From CAIWHR01 sp963823215 (lineage in GTDB: Bacteria; Pseudomonadota; Gammaproteobacteria; Burkholderiales; Casimicrobiaceae), in contig CAWGKT010000017.1 of assembly GCA_963823215.1 (NCBI GenBank), forward strand, positions 1 through 64,000: a stretch of 64,000 nucleotides of DNA. Direction: 5' to 3'. This document shows, piece by piece, positions 9,457 to 18,806 of this stretch. Position numbers and translations under genes: made by a program. Numbering within the stretch: the stretch's first letter is position 1; each line of letters opens with the position of its first letter. The notes below the pieces were generated by a model. The model did not search any database, was not told the origin of the DNA, and saw only the letters and a program-made list of their open reading frames with translations.

Positions 9457-10328
9457 TGGTAGTGGACCTTGCGCTCGAGGAACCCGAATTGCGCGAGCGC
9501 GGCCGTCCCGAGCAGTGCGAGCAGCACCATGGTGAGCGCCCCTGCGTACGCGGAGTCCCAGAAGCGGAAGCCCACCTCGTAGATGTAGTAGAGGAGCAGC
9601 GAGGTCGCATTGTCGGGTCCGCCGCGCGTCATCACCACGACGTGATCGACGAGGCGAAACGCGTTGATCACCGCGTTGACCAGCACGAACAGCGTCGTCG
9701 GCATCAGCAGCGGGAACGTGACGCGCCGGAAGAAGTACGCGCGGGACGCGCCCTCGATCGCCGCGGCTTCGGCGAGGTGCGGCGACATCGTCTGCAGCGC
9801 CGCGAGGTAGAAGATCATGAAGAAGCCCGCTTCCTTCCACACGGTGACGACCATCAGGCAGGCGAGCGCCGTGTCCTTGCTGCCGAGCCAGTTGTGGGTG
9901 CCGGCGCCGAGCGCGGCCGTCGCCTTCTCGAGGAGCCCGTATTCCGGCGTGTAGAAGAAGAGCCAGATGTTGGCGACCGCGATCATCGGCAGGACCGTCG
10001 GCGTGAAATACGCGAGCCGGAGGAAGCCGCGGCCGGCGAGCTTGCCGTTGACCCACACCGCCATGACGAGCGCGAGCGCGATCGATGCGGGAATCGTGCC
10101 GAGCGCGAACCAGAGATTGTTGACGAGCGCCTTCCAGAAGATCGGGTCGTCGACGAGCTGGCGATAGTTGTCGAGCCCGACCCATGGAGCGGGGCGGCTC
10201 GCCTTCGGCGTCGCGTGAAAGCTGTGCCAGAGTGTCGCGAGCGCCGGGTAGTGGGTGAAGAGCGCCAGCAGCACCGCGGCCGGCAGCAGCAGCAGCCAGC
10301 CGTAGAGCCATTGCGCGGTTCGCGTCAT
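9453..10328 (-). CDS. ugpA: sn-glycerol-3-phosphate-type ABC transporter permease UgpA
   Basis: A permease of the MalF/UgpA family, 291 aa. It begins with WLYGWLLLLPAAVLLALF and carries the EAA-like loop EAAAIEGASRAYFFRRVTFP around residue 180. The start is ATG 10328. The TTG codon just before it is less likely. Upstream lies a 106-bp palindromic element that separates it from ugpB, so expression relative to the binding protein may be modulated there. The TGA at 9453 overlaps the ugpE start. Confidence 0.87.
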   Translation of the reverse strand: MTRTAQWLYGWLLLLPAAVLLALFTHYPALATLWHSFHATPKASRPAPWVGLDNYRQLVDDPIFWKALVNNLWFALGTIPASIALALVMAVWVNGKLAGRGFLRLAYFTPTVLPMIAVANIWLFFYTPEYGLLEKATAALGAGTHNWLGSKDTALACLMVVTVWKEAGFFMIFYLAALQTMSPHLAEAAAIEGASRAYFFRRVTFPLLMPTTLFVLVNAVINAFRLVDHVVVMTRGGPDNATSLLLYYIYEVGFRFWDSAYAGALTMVLLALLGTAALAQFGFLERKVHYQ

Positions 10329-10330
10329 CA

Positions 10331-10436
10331 AAGAAGTAGGGTCAGAGACGCGTGTAGCTGCGAACTTCCGGCTAACGGTGATTGATCGTTCTACGCCTTG
10401 TTCGCAGCGACTAATGCGTCTCTGACCCTACTTCTT
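10331..10436. repeat. Nested palindromic (REP/MITE-like) element between ugpB and ugpA
   Basis: The outer arms are a perfect 21-bp inverted repeat at 10331-10351 and 10416-10436, with AGGGTCAGAGACGC in the left arm. Inside is a second perfect 9-bp inverted repeat, GCTGCGAAC at 10357-10365 and GTTCGCAGC at 10400-10408. The right arm contains the stop codon and the last lysine codons of ugpB, and the left arm ends 3 bp before the ugpA start. The transcript could form a long stem, acting as an mRNA-processing or attenuation point. Origin from a REP-like mobile element is inferred. Confidence 0.8.
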
Positions 10437-11729
10437 GTACGGACGCAACAGGCGCTCCGCCTCGCGCTGCGCGTCCTTCATCGCCGCTTCCGGCGTCTTG
10501 GTGCCGGTCAACGCCGCCTGCAGGCCGTCGTTGAGCGCTTTGGTCACGCGCTGGTTGTCGTGCGTCGACAGCTCGGCCTTCGCGAAGGGAAGCTGGTCGC
10601 GCGCGACCGCCGCCGCCGGAAATCCCGCCACATACTGTTTCATCGCCGGCGTCTCCCACGCGTCGGCGCGCACTGCGACGTAGCCGGTGTCGATCCCCCA
10701 CTGCGCCGCCCGCTCCGGCGTGGTGATCCATTTGATGAACCTGAACGCGGCCTGCTGCTGCGCCGGCGAGCTCTTCCTGAACAGATAGAAGTTGCCGCCA
10801 CCGGTCGGGCTGCCGCGCTGCTTGCCCGCCGGAAGCATCGCAACGCCGAAGTCGAACTTCGCGTTGCTGCGGACGTTGGTCAGATTGCCGGTCGTCGTCC
10901 ACATCATCGCCATCTTCTTCTCGAAGAAGTCCTTCGGCGTCGTCCCCCACTCGACGATGCCTTCCGGATGCACCTTGCTCTTCCGCGCGAGATCGACCCA
11001 GTACTGCAGCGCCTCGATGACCTCGGGCTTGTCGTAGTAGGTCTCGGTGCCGGCCGCGTTCATCAGGTTGACGCCGTTCTCGATCGCGAGCGCCTGGAAC
11101 AGCCAGTACGGGAACCCCGACGACGGAATCTGCAGACCCCATTGCGTGACCTTGCCCGACGCGTCGCGCTTGGTGAGCTTCTGCGCGTAGTCGGCCATCT
11201 CCTTCCAGTTGGCCGGCGCGCGATTCGGATCGAGTCCGGCTTCCTTGAACATCTCCTTGTTCCAGTAGAGCACGATCGTCGAGCGCTGGAACGGGATGCC
11301 CCAGGTCTTGCCGCCGGTCTGGCTGTTCTCCATGAACGCGGGGTAGAAGCTCTTGAGCCACGCTTGATCCTCCGCCGTCTTGATGAGATCGTCGAACGGG
11401 ACGATCGCCTCCTCGTCGATCAGCGTGAACATGTCGGTCGACAGCAGAATCGAAGTGACCGGCGGCTCGCCGCCCTTGACCGCGGTGAGCGCCTTGGTGA
11501 TCGTGTCCTGATAGGTTCCCGAGTAGATCGGCTTCACCTTGATTCCGGGATTCTCCTTCTCGAAGTCCGCTGCATAGGCGTCGATCAGCTTGGTGATCGG
11601 ACCGCCGACCGCAACCGGAAAATAGAACGAGACTTCGACCGGCGCCTGCGCGTGCGCGATCGAAGCGATCGTCGATGCGAGCACCGCGGCAAGCGCGGCC
11701 ATTCCCTGGCGAACCATCGTTTTGAACAT
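10428..11729 (-). CDS. ugpB: ABC transporter extracellular solute-binding protein UgpB
   Basis: A periplasmic binding protein of solute-binding family 1, 433 aa. The signal peptide runs from MFKTMVRQGMAALAAVLA to a cleavage after AHA near residue 27. It continues with VEVSFYFPVAVGG and ADFEKENPGIKVKPIYSGTYQDT, described here as the first lobe, and GFPYWLFQALAIENG in the centre. ATG 11729 has a strong Shine-Dalgarno GGAGGA six to seven bases before it. The stop TAG lies inside the palindromic element that follows. It delivers the solute to UgpAE. Placement next to ugpC supports one operon. Confidence 0.88.
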   Translation of the reverse strand: MFKTMVRQGMAALAAVLASTIASIAHAQAPVEVSFYFPVAVGGPITKLIDAYAADFEKENPGIKVKPIYSGTYQDTITKALTAVKGGEPPVTSILLSTDMFTLIDEEAIVPFDDLIKTAEDQAWLKSFYPAFMENSQTGGKTWGIPFQRSTIVLYWNKEMFKEAGLDPNRAPANWKEMADYAQKLTKRDASGKVTQWGLQIPSSGFPYWLFQALAIENGVNLMNAAGTETYYDKPEVIEALQYWVDLARKSKVHPEGIVEWGTTPKDFFEKKMAMMWTTTGNLTNVRSNAKFDFGVAMLPAGKQRGSPTGGGNFYLFRKSSPAQQQAAFRFIKWITTPERAAQWGIDTGYVAVRADAWETPAMKQYVAGFPAAAVARDQLPFAKAELSTHDNQRVTKALNDGLQAALTGTKTPEAAMKDAQREAERLLRPYKK

Positions 11730-11757
11730 GCTCTCCTCCCGAAAAAGACGGTAAATC

Positions 11758-12849
<1,092 letters not shown>

Positions 12850-12890
12850 GAACTCGCTCCCCGTTGGAGGCTGCGGGAATGTTACGGATC

Positions 12891-13691
12891 TCACCCCGGA
12901 TGCGCAAACAGCGCCGCCAACGCCTTGCCCGGATCCTCGGCGCGCATGAACGCCTCGCCGACCAGGAACGCGTTGACGCCGTGTGCGCGCAACATCGCCA
13001 CGTCGGACGGCGCGAGGATGCCGCTCTCGGTGACGACGAGCGTTCCGGCCGGCGCGCGCGGAAGGAGATCGACGGTGGTCGAGAGCGCGGTTTCGAACGT
13101 TCGCAGATTGCGGTTGTTGATGCCGACAAGGGGCGCGCGCAGCGCCGCCGCACGCTCGAGCTCGCTGCGCATCGTGGACCTCGACGAGCGCGGCCATCCC
13201 GAAGTCGCGCGCGCACGCGTGAAGCGAGGCAAGCTGCGCGTCGTCGAGCGCCGCGACGATCAGCAGGATCGCGTCCGCGCCCATCGCGCGCGATTCGGCG
13301 ATCTGATACGGATCGACGATGAAATCCTTGCGCAGCACCGGCAGATCGCAGGCGTTCGCGCGCCGCGGTCAGATATTCGGGAGCGCCCTGGAAATACTCG
13401 CGGTCCGTCAAGCACCGACAGGCACGCCGCCCCGCCGGCCGCGTAGCTCGCCGCGATCGCCGGGGGATCGAACTGCGCACGCAGCACGCCGCGGCTCGGG
13501 CTCGCCTTCTTGATCTCCGCGATCACCGCGGGGCGGCCGGCGTTGACGCGCGCGCGCAGCGCCCCTTCGAAGTCGCGCGGCGGCGGCATCGCCCGTGCCG
13601 CCGATTCGGTCTCGCTTGGAGGGCGCGCGCGTTTGGCAGCGACGATCTCGCCGGCCTTCGTCGCGAGAATTCGCGCCAGGATGTCCGACAT
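12891..13691 (-). CDS. trpC: Indole-3-glycerol phosphate synthase (three single-base insertions)
   Basis: Cyclises CdRP to indole-3-glycerol phosphate in tryptophan synthesis. The visible motifs are IAEIKKASPSRG, LRKDFIVDPYQI, GINNRNLRTF and VTESGIL, all diagnostic of TrpC. The protein is spread over four frame segments. Three inserted bases explain this: an extra T in the codons for SVLTDREYF (near 13409), an extra C before ACDLPVLRKDF (near 13350), and an extra G before SELERAAAL (near 13170). Removing these three bases gives a full-length protein of about 265 aa. In a biosynthetic gene between intact trpD and ugpC this points to sequence error rather than decay. The distance to trpD is 12 bp. 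Confidence 0.85.
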
Positions 13692-13703
13692 CGCGCGCCG
13701 GGA

Positions 13704-14744
13704 TCAGCCGGTCGCCGAGCGCTGCTTCTGCGTGAACGCGACGAACGCGTCGAGCTTGCGCTTCGCGGCGCCCGAGGCGATCGCGGCGCGCGCCCGCTCG
13801 ATCCCCTCGGCGATCGACGTCGCGACGTCGGCAGCGTACAGCGCGGCGCCGGCGTTCAACGTGACGATTTCGCGCGGCGTGCCCTCGACGTTGTCGAGCG
13901 CTTCCAGCAGCATCGCCTTCGATTCGGCGGCGTCGGCAACCTTGAGGCCGCGGTTCGACATCATCCGCAGGCCGAAGTCCTCGGGGTGGATCTCGTACTC
14001 GCGGACTTCGCCGTCCTTCAGCTCGCCCACCATCGTCGCCGCGCCGAGCGAGACTTCGTCCATGCCGTCCTTGCCGTAGACGACCAGCACGTGCTTGCTG
14101 CCCAGCCGCTGCAGCACGCGGACCTGGATGCCGACGAGATCCGGATGGAACACGCCGAGGAGCTGGTTGGGCGCGCCGGCGGGATTGGTGAGCGGGCCGA
14201 GGATGTTGAAGATCGTCCGGATGCCGAGCTCCTTGCGCACCGGCGCCGCGTGCTTCATCGCGCTGTGATGCGACGGCGCGAACATGAAGCCGATGCCGGT
14301 CTCGGCGATCGACAGCGCAACCTGGTCGGGCGTCAACATGATGTTGGCGCCGAGCGCCTCCAGCACGTCGGCGCTGCCGGATTTCGACGACACCGAGCGC
14401 CCGCCGTGCTTGGCGACGCGCGCGCCCGCCGCGGCCGCGACGAACATCGCCGCGGTCGAGATGTTGAACGTGTGCGACGCATCGCCGCCGGTACCGACGA
14501 TGTCGACCAGGTTCTCGTGGTCGGGGACTTCGACCCGCGTCGCGAATTCGCGCATCACCTGCGCCGCCGCGGCGATCTCGCCGATCGTCTCCTTCTTCAC
14601 GCGAAGACCGACAGTGAGCGCGGCGATCATCACCGGTGTGACCTCACCGCTCATGATCCGACGCATGATCGACAGCATCTCGTCGCCGAAGATCTCGCGG
14701 TGCTCGATCGTGCGCTGCAGCGCTTCCTGGGGCGTGATGGGCAT
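13704..14744 (-). CDS. trpD: Anthranilate phosphoribosyltransferase
   Basis: Transfers phosphoribose from PRPP to anthranilate, the second step of tryptophan synthesis. Length 346 aa is normal. The PRPP-binding glycine-rich motif VGTGGDASHTFNIST begins near residue 84, KHGGRSVSSKSGSADVLEALG follows from about 112 (its first 20 residues are the family hallmark), and HHSAMKHAAPVRKELG and TIFNILGPLTNPA are present. There are no frame errors. It lies 14 bp downstream of trpG and 12 bp upstream of trpC. Confidence 0.95.
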   Translation of the reverse strand: MPITPQEALQRTIEHREIFGDEMLSIMRRIMSGEVTPVMIAALTVGLRVKKETIGEIAAAAQVMREFATRVEVPDHENLVDIVGTGGDASHTFNISTAAMFVAAAAGARVAKHGGRSVSSKSGSADVLEALGANIMLTPDQVALSIAETGIGFMFAPSHHSAMKHAAPVRKELGIRTIFNILGPLTNPAGAPNQLLGVFHPDLVGIQVRVLQRLGSKHVLVVYGKDGMDEVSLGAATMVGELKDGEVREYEIHPEDFGLRMMSNRGLKVADAAESKAMLLEALDNVEGTPREIVTLNAGAALYAADVATSIAEGIERARAAIASGAAKRKLDAFVAFTQKQRSATG

Positions 14745-14758
14745 CGCGGGCTTCCGGA

Positions 14759-15331
14759 TCAGTGCGTGGAACGTTCCAGGAAATTCTTGAGCAGCGCGTG
14801 CCCGTGCTCGGTGAGGATCGCTTCCGGATGGAACTGCACGCCCTCGACGTCAAGCTCGCGGTGGCGCACGCCCATCACTTCGCCGTCGTCGGAGGTCGCC
14901 GTCACCTCGAGGCACGCCGGCATCGTCGCCGGCTCGATCGCGAGCGAATGGTAGCGGGTCACGGTGAGCGGTGTCGGCAGACCGCTGAACACGCCGCGGC
15001 CGTCGTGCGTGACCGGCGAGACCTTGCCGTGCATCACGTGCTGCGCGCGGCCGATGCGCCCGCCGAACGCCTGGCCGATCGCCTGGTGGCCGAGGCAGAC
15101 GCCGAGGATCGGGATCTTGCCGGCGAAGCGCTGGATCAGCGGCACGCAAATGCCCGCCTCGTTCGGCGTGCACGGGCCCGGGGAAATGACGATCGCTTCC
15201 GGTTCCCACGCGGCAACCTCTCCGAGCGTGATCGCGTCGTTGCGGTGGACGTGCACGTCCGCACCGAGCTCGCCCAGATATTGGACGAGGTTGTAGGTGA
15301 AGCTGTCGTAGTTGTCGATCATCAGCAGCAT
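14759..15331 (-). CDS. trpG: Anthranilate synthase glutamine amidotransferase component
   Basis: Supplies ammonia from glutamine to the TrpE chorismate-binding component. It may also serve PabB, as in many bacteria. Class I amidotransferase triad: Cys79 in GVCLGHQAIGQAFGG, and the HPE of EGVQFHPEAIL near residue 170. The oxyanion strand SPGPCTPNEAG is present. ATG 15331 is chosen over ATG 15334, because the upstream AGGTGG then has better spacing. No trpE precedes it. The gene upstream on the same strand is a glycosyltransferase that ends 113 bp away. Confidence 0.93.
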   Translation of the reverse strand: MLLMIDNYDSFTYNLVQYLGELGADVHVHRNDAITLGEVAAWEPEAIVISPGPCTPNEAGICVPLIQRFAGKIPILGVCLGHQAIGQAFGGRIGRAQHVMHGKVSPVTHDGRGVFSGLPTPLTVTRYHSLAIEPATMPACLEVTATSDDGEVMGVRHRELDVEGVQFHPEAILTEHGHALLKNFLERSTH

Positions 15332-15347
15332 CATGCCACCTAAGTCA

Positions 15348-15367
15348 TTGATTCAATGCAGAATCAA
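15348..15367. promoter_or_regulatory. Perfect palindrome in the trpG leader, possible operator
   Basis: TTGATTC and GAATCAA form a perfect 7-bp inverted repeat around a 6-bp centre (15348-15354 and 15361-15367), 17-36 bp before the trpG start. This position suits a repressor or activator site controlling trpGDC and perhaps ugp. No regulator is identified, and no leader peptide with Trp codons was seen. The assignment rests on symmetry and position only. Confidence 0.35.
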
Positions 15368-15447
15368 CACAAGCGTAGGCCTCAGGCGGGGAAATTGGCC
15401 GGATCCGGGTCAGTAGCTACTCTCGACGGCGCTTCGAGGCGTTGGAT

Positions 15448-16560
15448 TTAACTATACTTCAGCCGGCAAAGTTCGACTTCGAGCGCCTCGGTCGTGGTCG
15501 CTGCGCACCGTTCCCATCTGAACGCCGTGGCGCGCACGCGGCCGGCCGCGGAGAGGCGCGCTCGCAATGCGGGGTCGCCCGCGAGCAGCACGAGCCCGCG
15601 GGCGATGTCATCCACGGACAGCGGATCGCAATAGACCGCGGCATCTCCGCACACTTCGGGCATCGCCCCGGCCCGCGCGGCCAGCACGGGCGTGCCCGCG
15701 GCCATGGCTTCGAGGGCAGGCAGGCCAAAGCCTTCATGCAGCGAGGGGAGGGCCACGAATTGCGTCGAGCGGACCTGCGTGATGAGGTCCGGGAGTGACA
15801 CATCCCCCACGAGCTCCACCCGATCGCCAAGTCTGCGCACCATTGACATCGCCGTGCGGTCGACGTTGCGAAGTTGCTGGTGCCGCGCGACCAGCACGAG
15901 CCGGTGTGGTATCAACGCCTTCACACGGTCAAACGCCTGCAGCAGGCGGGTAGCGTTCTTGTGGGGCTTGAGCAGCCCGACGAAAACGATCGTCGGTTGC
16001 ACGGCATCATCGTCTCCAGACCGATGCGGGACCGTGGCCTCGGAACCGAACCACTGACGATCGACGCCCAGAGGCGTGACCAGCACGCGCGATGCGCCGA
16101 GTCCGCCTCGCGCCATCACCTCGCGCCGCGTGAATTCGGATACGCAAAAAACCACGCGGGCGCGGGCGCGAATCGCCCCGAGCCACAGCCTCACGGGCAC
16201 GGATCGACCAAATCCGGCGAGCCTTGGGGCGCTGAGCGGGAGCACATCGTGCAGCGTCACCGCGAGCGGAGAGGAGCCACGAAGCGGAACGTTGAAGTGA
16301 GGGGTCCACAGCAGGTCGCCCGGAAGGACGGCCGGTGGGGCGCGCCAGAGATTCGAGAGGCGGAGTGGCGGTACGTCCCACGCGACGACTTCCGCGCGGT
16401 CCCCGATATGCGACGCGAGTCGAGCGCAAACGGCCGATCGGGCCATGACGACGGGGTGCCAGGCAACCAGACGTTCGACGATGCGCGGCAGCATGTGCTC
16501 AAGGTATACCCCAATTCCCGAATGTCCCGTCATGCGGGCATCGATGACGAGGCGCGTCAC
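15448..16560 (-). CDS. GT4 family glycosyltransferase
   Basis: A retaining GT-B glycosyltransferase of about 370 aa. The N-terminal LVIDARMTGHSGIGVYLEHML is typical of the mannosyl/rhamnosyltransferase group that begins with a GIG(V/R)Y loop. The nucleotide-sugar motif HEGFGLPALEAMAAGTPVLA is near residue 270. IVFVGLLKPHKNATRLL opens the second Rossmann domain. The GTG start at 16560 overlaps the upstream ligase-like gene by 4 bp (GTGA). It is the last polysaccharide gene before trpG. The donor is probably GDP-linked, given gmd and rmd in the cluster, but this is inference. Confidence 0.88.
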   Translation of the reverse strand: MTRLVIDARMTGHSGIGVYLEHMLPRIVERLVAWHPVVMARSAVCARLASHIGDRAEVVAWDVPPLRLSNLWRAPPAVLPGDLLWTPHFNVPLRGSSPLAVTLHDVLPLSAPRLAGFGRSVPVRLWLGAIRARARVVFCVSEFTRREVMARGGLGASRVLVTPLGVDRQWFGSEATVPHRSGDDDAVQPTIVFVGLLKPHKNATRLLQAFDRVKALIPHRLVLVARHQQLRNVDRTAMSMVRRLGDRVELVGDVSLPDLITQVRSTQFVALPSLHEGFGLPALEAMAAGTPVLAARAGAMPEVCGDAAVYCDPLSVDDIARGLVLLAGDPALRARLSAAGRVRATAFRWERCAATTTEALEVELCRLKYS

Positions 16561-17900
16561 GGTACATGCCGCCCGGGTGCAGCCGGGTTGTCCGCCGTTA
16601 GCTGGCGAGCGTAAAGGAAGATTCCGAGCACCGCGTAGGGCATGGTCAGCAGCCCGGACTGCGACACCTGCCCGCTGATCGCGAAGTAGAGCACCAGCGC
16701 AAGCCATGAGCCGAGGTGAAGCGAATTGGCGAAGGCCCATTGCCTGACCCACAAGGCCCGGATGAGGACGATCGCGAAGCCAAGCGTGAAGAGCATGCCG
16801 CATTCGGAAAGAAACTCGATCCAGATGTTCTCATTCTTGGTGTTTACCTGATGGTTGGCGTCGAGCTTGTTCTCGCCGGGGAGCTCTTGGTCGAACCGGT
16901 CGAGCACATAGGTGGCATAAGCCTTCGGCCCCACTCCGAACCACGGGTGCTTCATCCACACGCGGAGCCCCATCTCGTTGATGAGCATCCGATCCGACCC
17001 GGATGTCGTCTTGTCGTCGACGTGCAAGTCAGCCGCGATACGCACGGCCTTTTCTGCGCCGCTCACCGCAGGTCTGTCGGGCTCCAGCGAAGGGGTAGGA
17101 ATCTGTAGCGCGATAACGACGACCGGCACCAAAAAGAGGAGATAGCGGCGGACAAATTTTCTTCGATCGAGAAAAAGAAGGAGCCCGCCGAGCGCGATGA
17201 GGAGCGCCCATCCGGTCTTGGCGGTCGACTGAACCAGGACGAATAGCAGAGACACGAGCATCAGCCTGGTGTACCAGGGCCACCTTTCCTGCAACAGGAC
17301 AATCGGAAGCAGCAGGAACGAAAAGATGTTGAGGAAGTGAGGCCAGCCGGAAACCCCCGTGATGCGGTAGATATTGAAATGCAGCTGCGGATTGAAAAGG
17401 ACGTGATGGAATCCGTAAATGGAAATGTATTGGGCCATCCCGCAGAGGGCGATCAGCCCCAGACTCCCGGCGACACAGGTCTGAATCCGGTCGATCGAAA
17501 ACTGCCGCACCTTCAGAAACGAGTAGACGGTGACGACGGCGAAAATGTCGAACCCGAGCCATAGTGACCACCAGATGGAATTTCGGGGGTTGGCGGAAGT
17601 GGCGATCGAAATGGCGAGCGGGATCAGAGGCAGCAGCATCCATTTCGGCGTTCGCAAAACGGCGATTTTCGCGGTTTCGAACATCTGCGCCGGGCTGAAG
17701 AGCCAAAGGCACAGAAGCAGAAAATACCCGAACTTGATCTTGTTTCCCGCGACCTTCAGAAAGAGCAGGTCCGCCGAGAGCAGGAACAGAGTGCCGGCCA
17801 GGAGGGCCGAAGGAATGAGGAAGGCCGACGCTTGACCTGCGTGTTCATTGGCGCGGCCAGTGGACGCGGATCCTGTTGTTCCAGGTGTATCGCTCACCAT
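16557..17900 (-). CDS. O-antigen ligase/polymerase-like membrane protein (Wzy_C family)
   Basis: A protein of 447 aa with about 11-12 hydrophobic segments. A long periplasmic loop (about residues 270-350) contains GLRVWMKHPWFGVGPKAYATYVLDRF, of which the HPWFGVGP portion is the family hallmark of WaaL/Wzy. The loop continues into LDANHQVNTKNENIWIEFLSECG, where the NxHN-type region is near NHQ/NEN. It could be the ligase joining the exported glycan to lipid A core. It could also be a polymerase, but ABC-dependent glycans do not need a Wzy. It overlaps the downstream GT4 by 4 bp and lies 75 bp after a methyltransferase. Confidence 0.8.
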   Translation of the reverse strand: MVSDTPGTTGSASTGRANEHAGQASAFLIPSALLAGTLFLLSADLLFLKVAGNKIKFGYFLLLCLWLFSPAQMFETAKIAVLRTPKWMLLPLIPLAISIATSANPRNSIWWSLWLGFDIFAVVTVYSFLKVRQFSIDRIQTCVAGSLGLIALCGMAQYISIYGFHHVLFNPQLHFNIYRITGVSGWPHFLNIFSFLLLPIVLLQERWPWYTRLMLVSLLFVLVQSTAKTGWALLIALGGLLLFLDRRKFVRRYLLFLVPVVVIALQIPTPSLEPDRPAVSGAEKAVRIAADLHVDDKTTSGSDRMLINEMGLRVWMKHPWFGVGPKAYATYVLDRFDQELPGENKLDANHQVNTKNENIWIEFLSECGMLFTLGFAIVLIRALWVRQWAFANSLHLGSWLALVLYFAISGQVSQSGLLTMPYAVLGIFLYARQLTADNPAAPGRHVP

Positions 17901-17975
17901 AGCTCGCCGCGAATGAGTCCGTTGGTTGTGTCGGGGAGACTGTAAATGGGCGCCCCAGTGTTGCCGCGGTAGCCG

Positions 17976-18806
17976 CTAGCGCTTGCGCAGCACCCAGCGC
18001 AGCCCACGGACCAGAAGCTCCTTCTCGGTGTAACCCCGCCGCGCCAGTTCGTCGATGAAACGGTGCTTGCGGTGCGTCTCGTCGACGACACCCGACCACG
18101 AATCATGATGCACGACATCGACCATTCCGCTCGCCGTCGTCCGGTCGATCGCCCGTGCATAGTCGGCAAGACGCCACCGGTTCATCGCGCTCAGGAATTC
18201 GTCGACTTCCGCGTCCGTGGCGCCGTTCTCGCGCATCTTTCGCGCGAACCCGTCGTCGCCGTAGGCAAGATGGGCCCACGGCTCCGGCACCCGATGGAAG
18301 AAATGGCTTCCGGTGTCCGCGGTCCAGATCGGATCGGTGGAAATGTAGACGTGTCCGCCCGCCTTGGTGACGCGAATCATTTCGCCGAGCGCCTTCGCCG
18401 GATCGGGAATGTGCTCGAAGGAATTGATGGAGACCACGCAGTCGAACAGCGCGTCGCGATAGAACAGGTCCATCGCGTCGGACCGATGGAACTCGACGCG
18501 GTCCCGCTCGAACGCCGCGCCGTGGCGACGGTGCTTTTCGTCGATCAGCCGGAGGAATTCGCCGTTGTAGAGCGAGCTGTAGTCGATGACGTCGGCGCAA
18601 AGCACGCGATTCGCGAGCGCCGACAGGAAGCCCGCGTGCATCCCCTGACCGGCACCGAGATCCAGCACCGTCATATGGCGAAGGATCCGCACCCCGACGC
18701 TCGCGAGCACGCCGACCATGCCGTCGATCTCTGCCCGGTGTTCGGCGAAATCCTGCTTCTCGTCGTACATCGGCGCGTGATGCAGGTCGGCCGCGTCCGC
18801 GCTCAC
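17976..18806 (-). CDS. Class I SAM-dependent methyltransferase
   Basis: A methyltransferase of about 276 aa with motif I VLDLGAGQGMHAGFL near residue 48. Further matches are VEFHRSDAMDLFY (motif II region), CVVSINSFEHIPDPAKALGEM and TKAGGHVYIS. The C-terminal part (HFFHRVPEPWAHLAYGDDG) is typical of methyltransferases in glycan loci. The GTG start at 18806 overlaps the preceding two-domain glycosyltransferase by 4 bp (GTGA). The substrate is unknown; methylation of a sugar hydroxyl is a reasonable guess. Confidence 0.82.
   Translation of the reverse strand: MSADAADLHHAPMYDEKQDFAEHRAEIDGMVGVLASVGVRILRHMTVLDLGAGQGMHAGFLSALANRVLCADVIDYSSLYNGEFLRLIDEKHRRHGAAFERDRVEFHRSDAMDLFYRDALFDCVVSINSFEHIPDPAKALGEMIRVTKAGGHVYISTDPIWTADTGSHFFHRVPEPWAHLAYGDDGFARKMRENGATDAEVDEFLSAMNRWRLADYARAIDRTTASGMVDVVHHDSWSGVVDETHRKHRFIDELARRGYTEKELLVRGLRWVLRKR

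Noticed and set aside
16557..17900. Naming the Wzy_C protein as waaL or wzy
   Set aside because: The motif is shared by ligases and polymerases, and the sequence alone does not decide.
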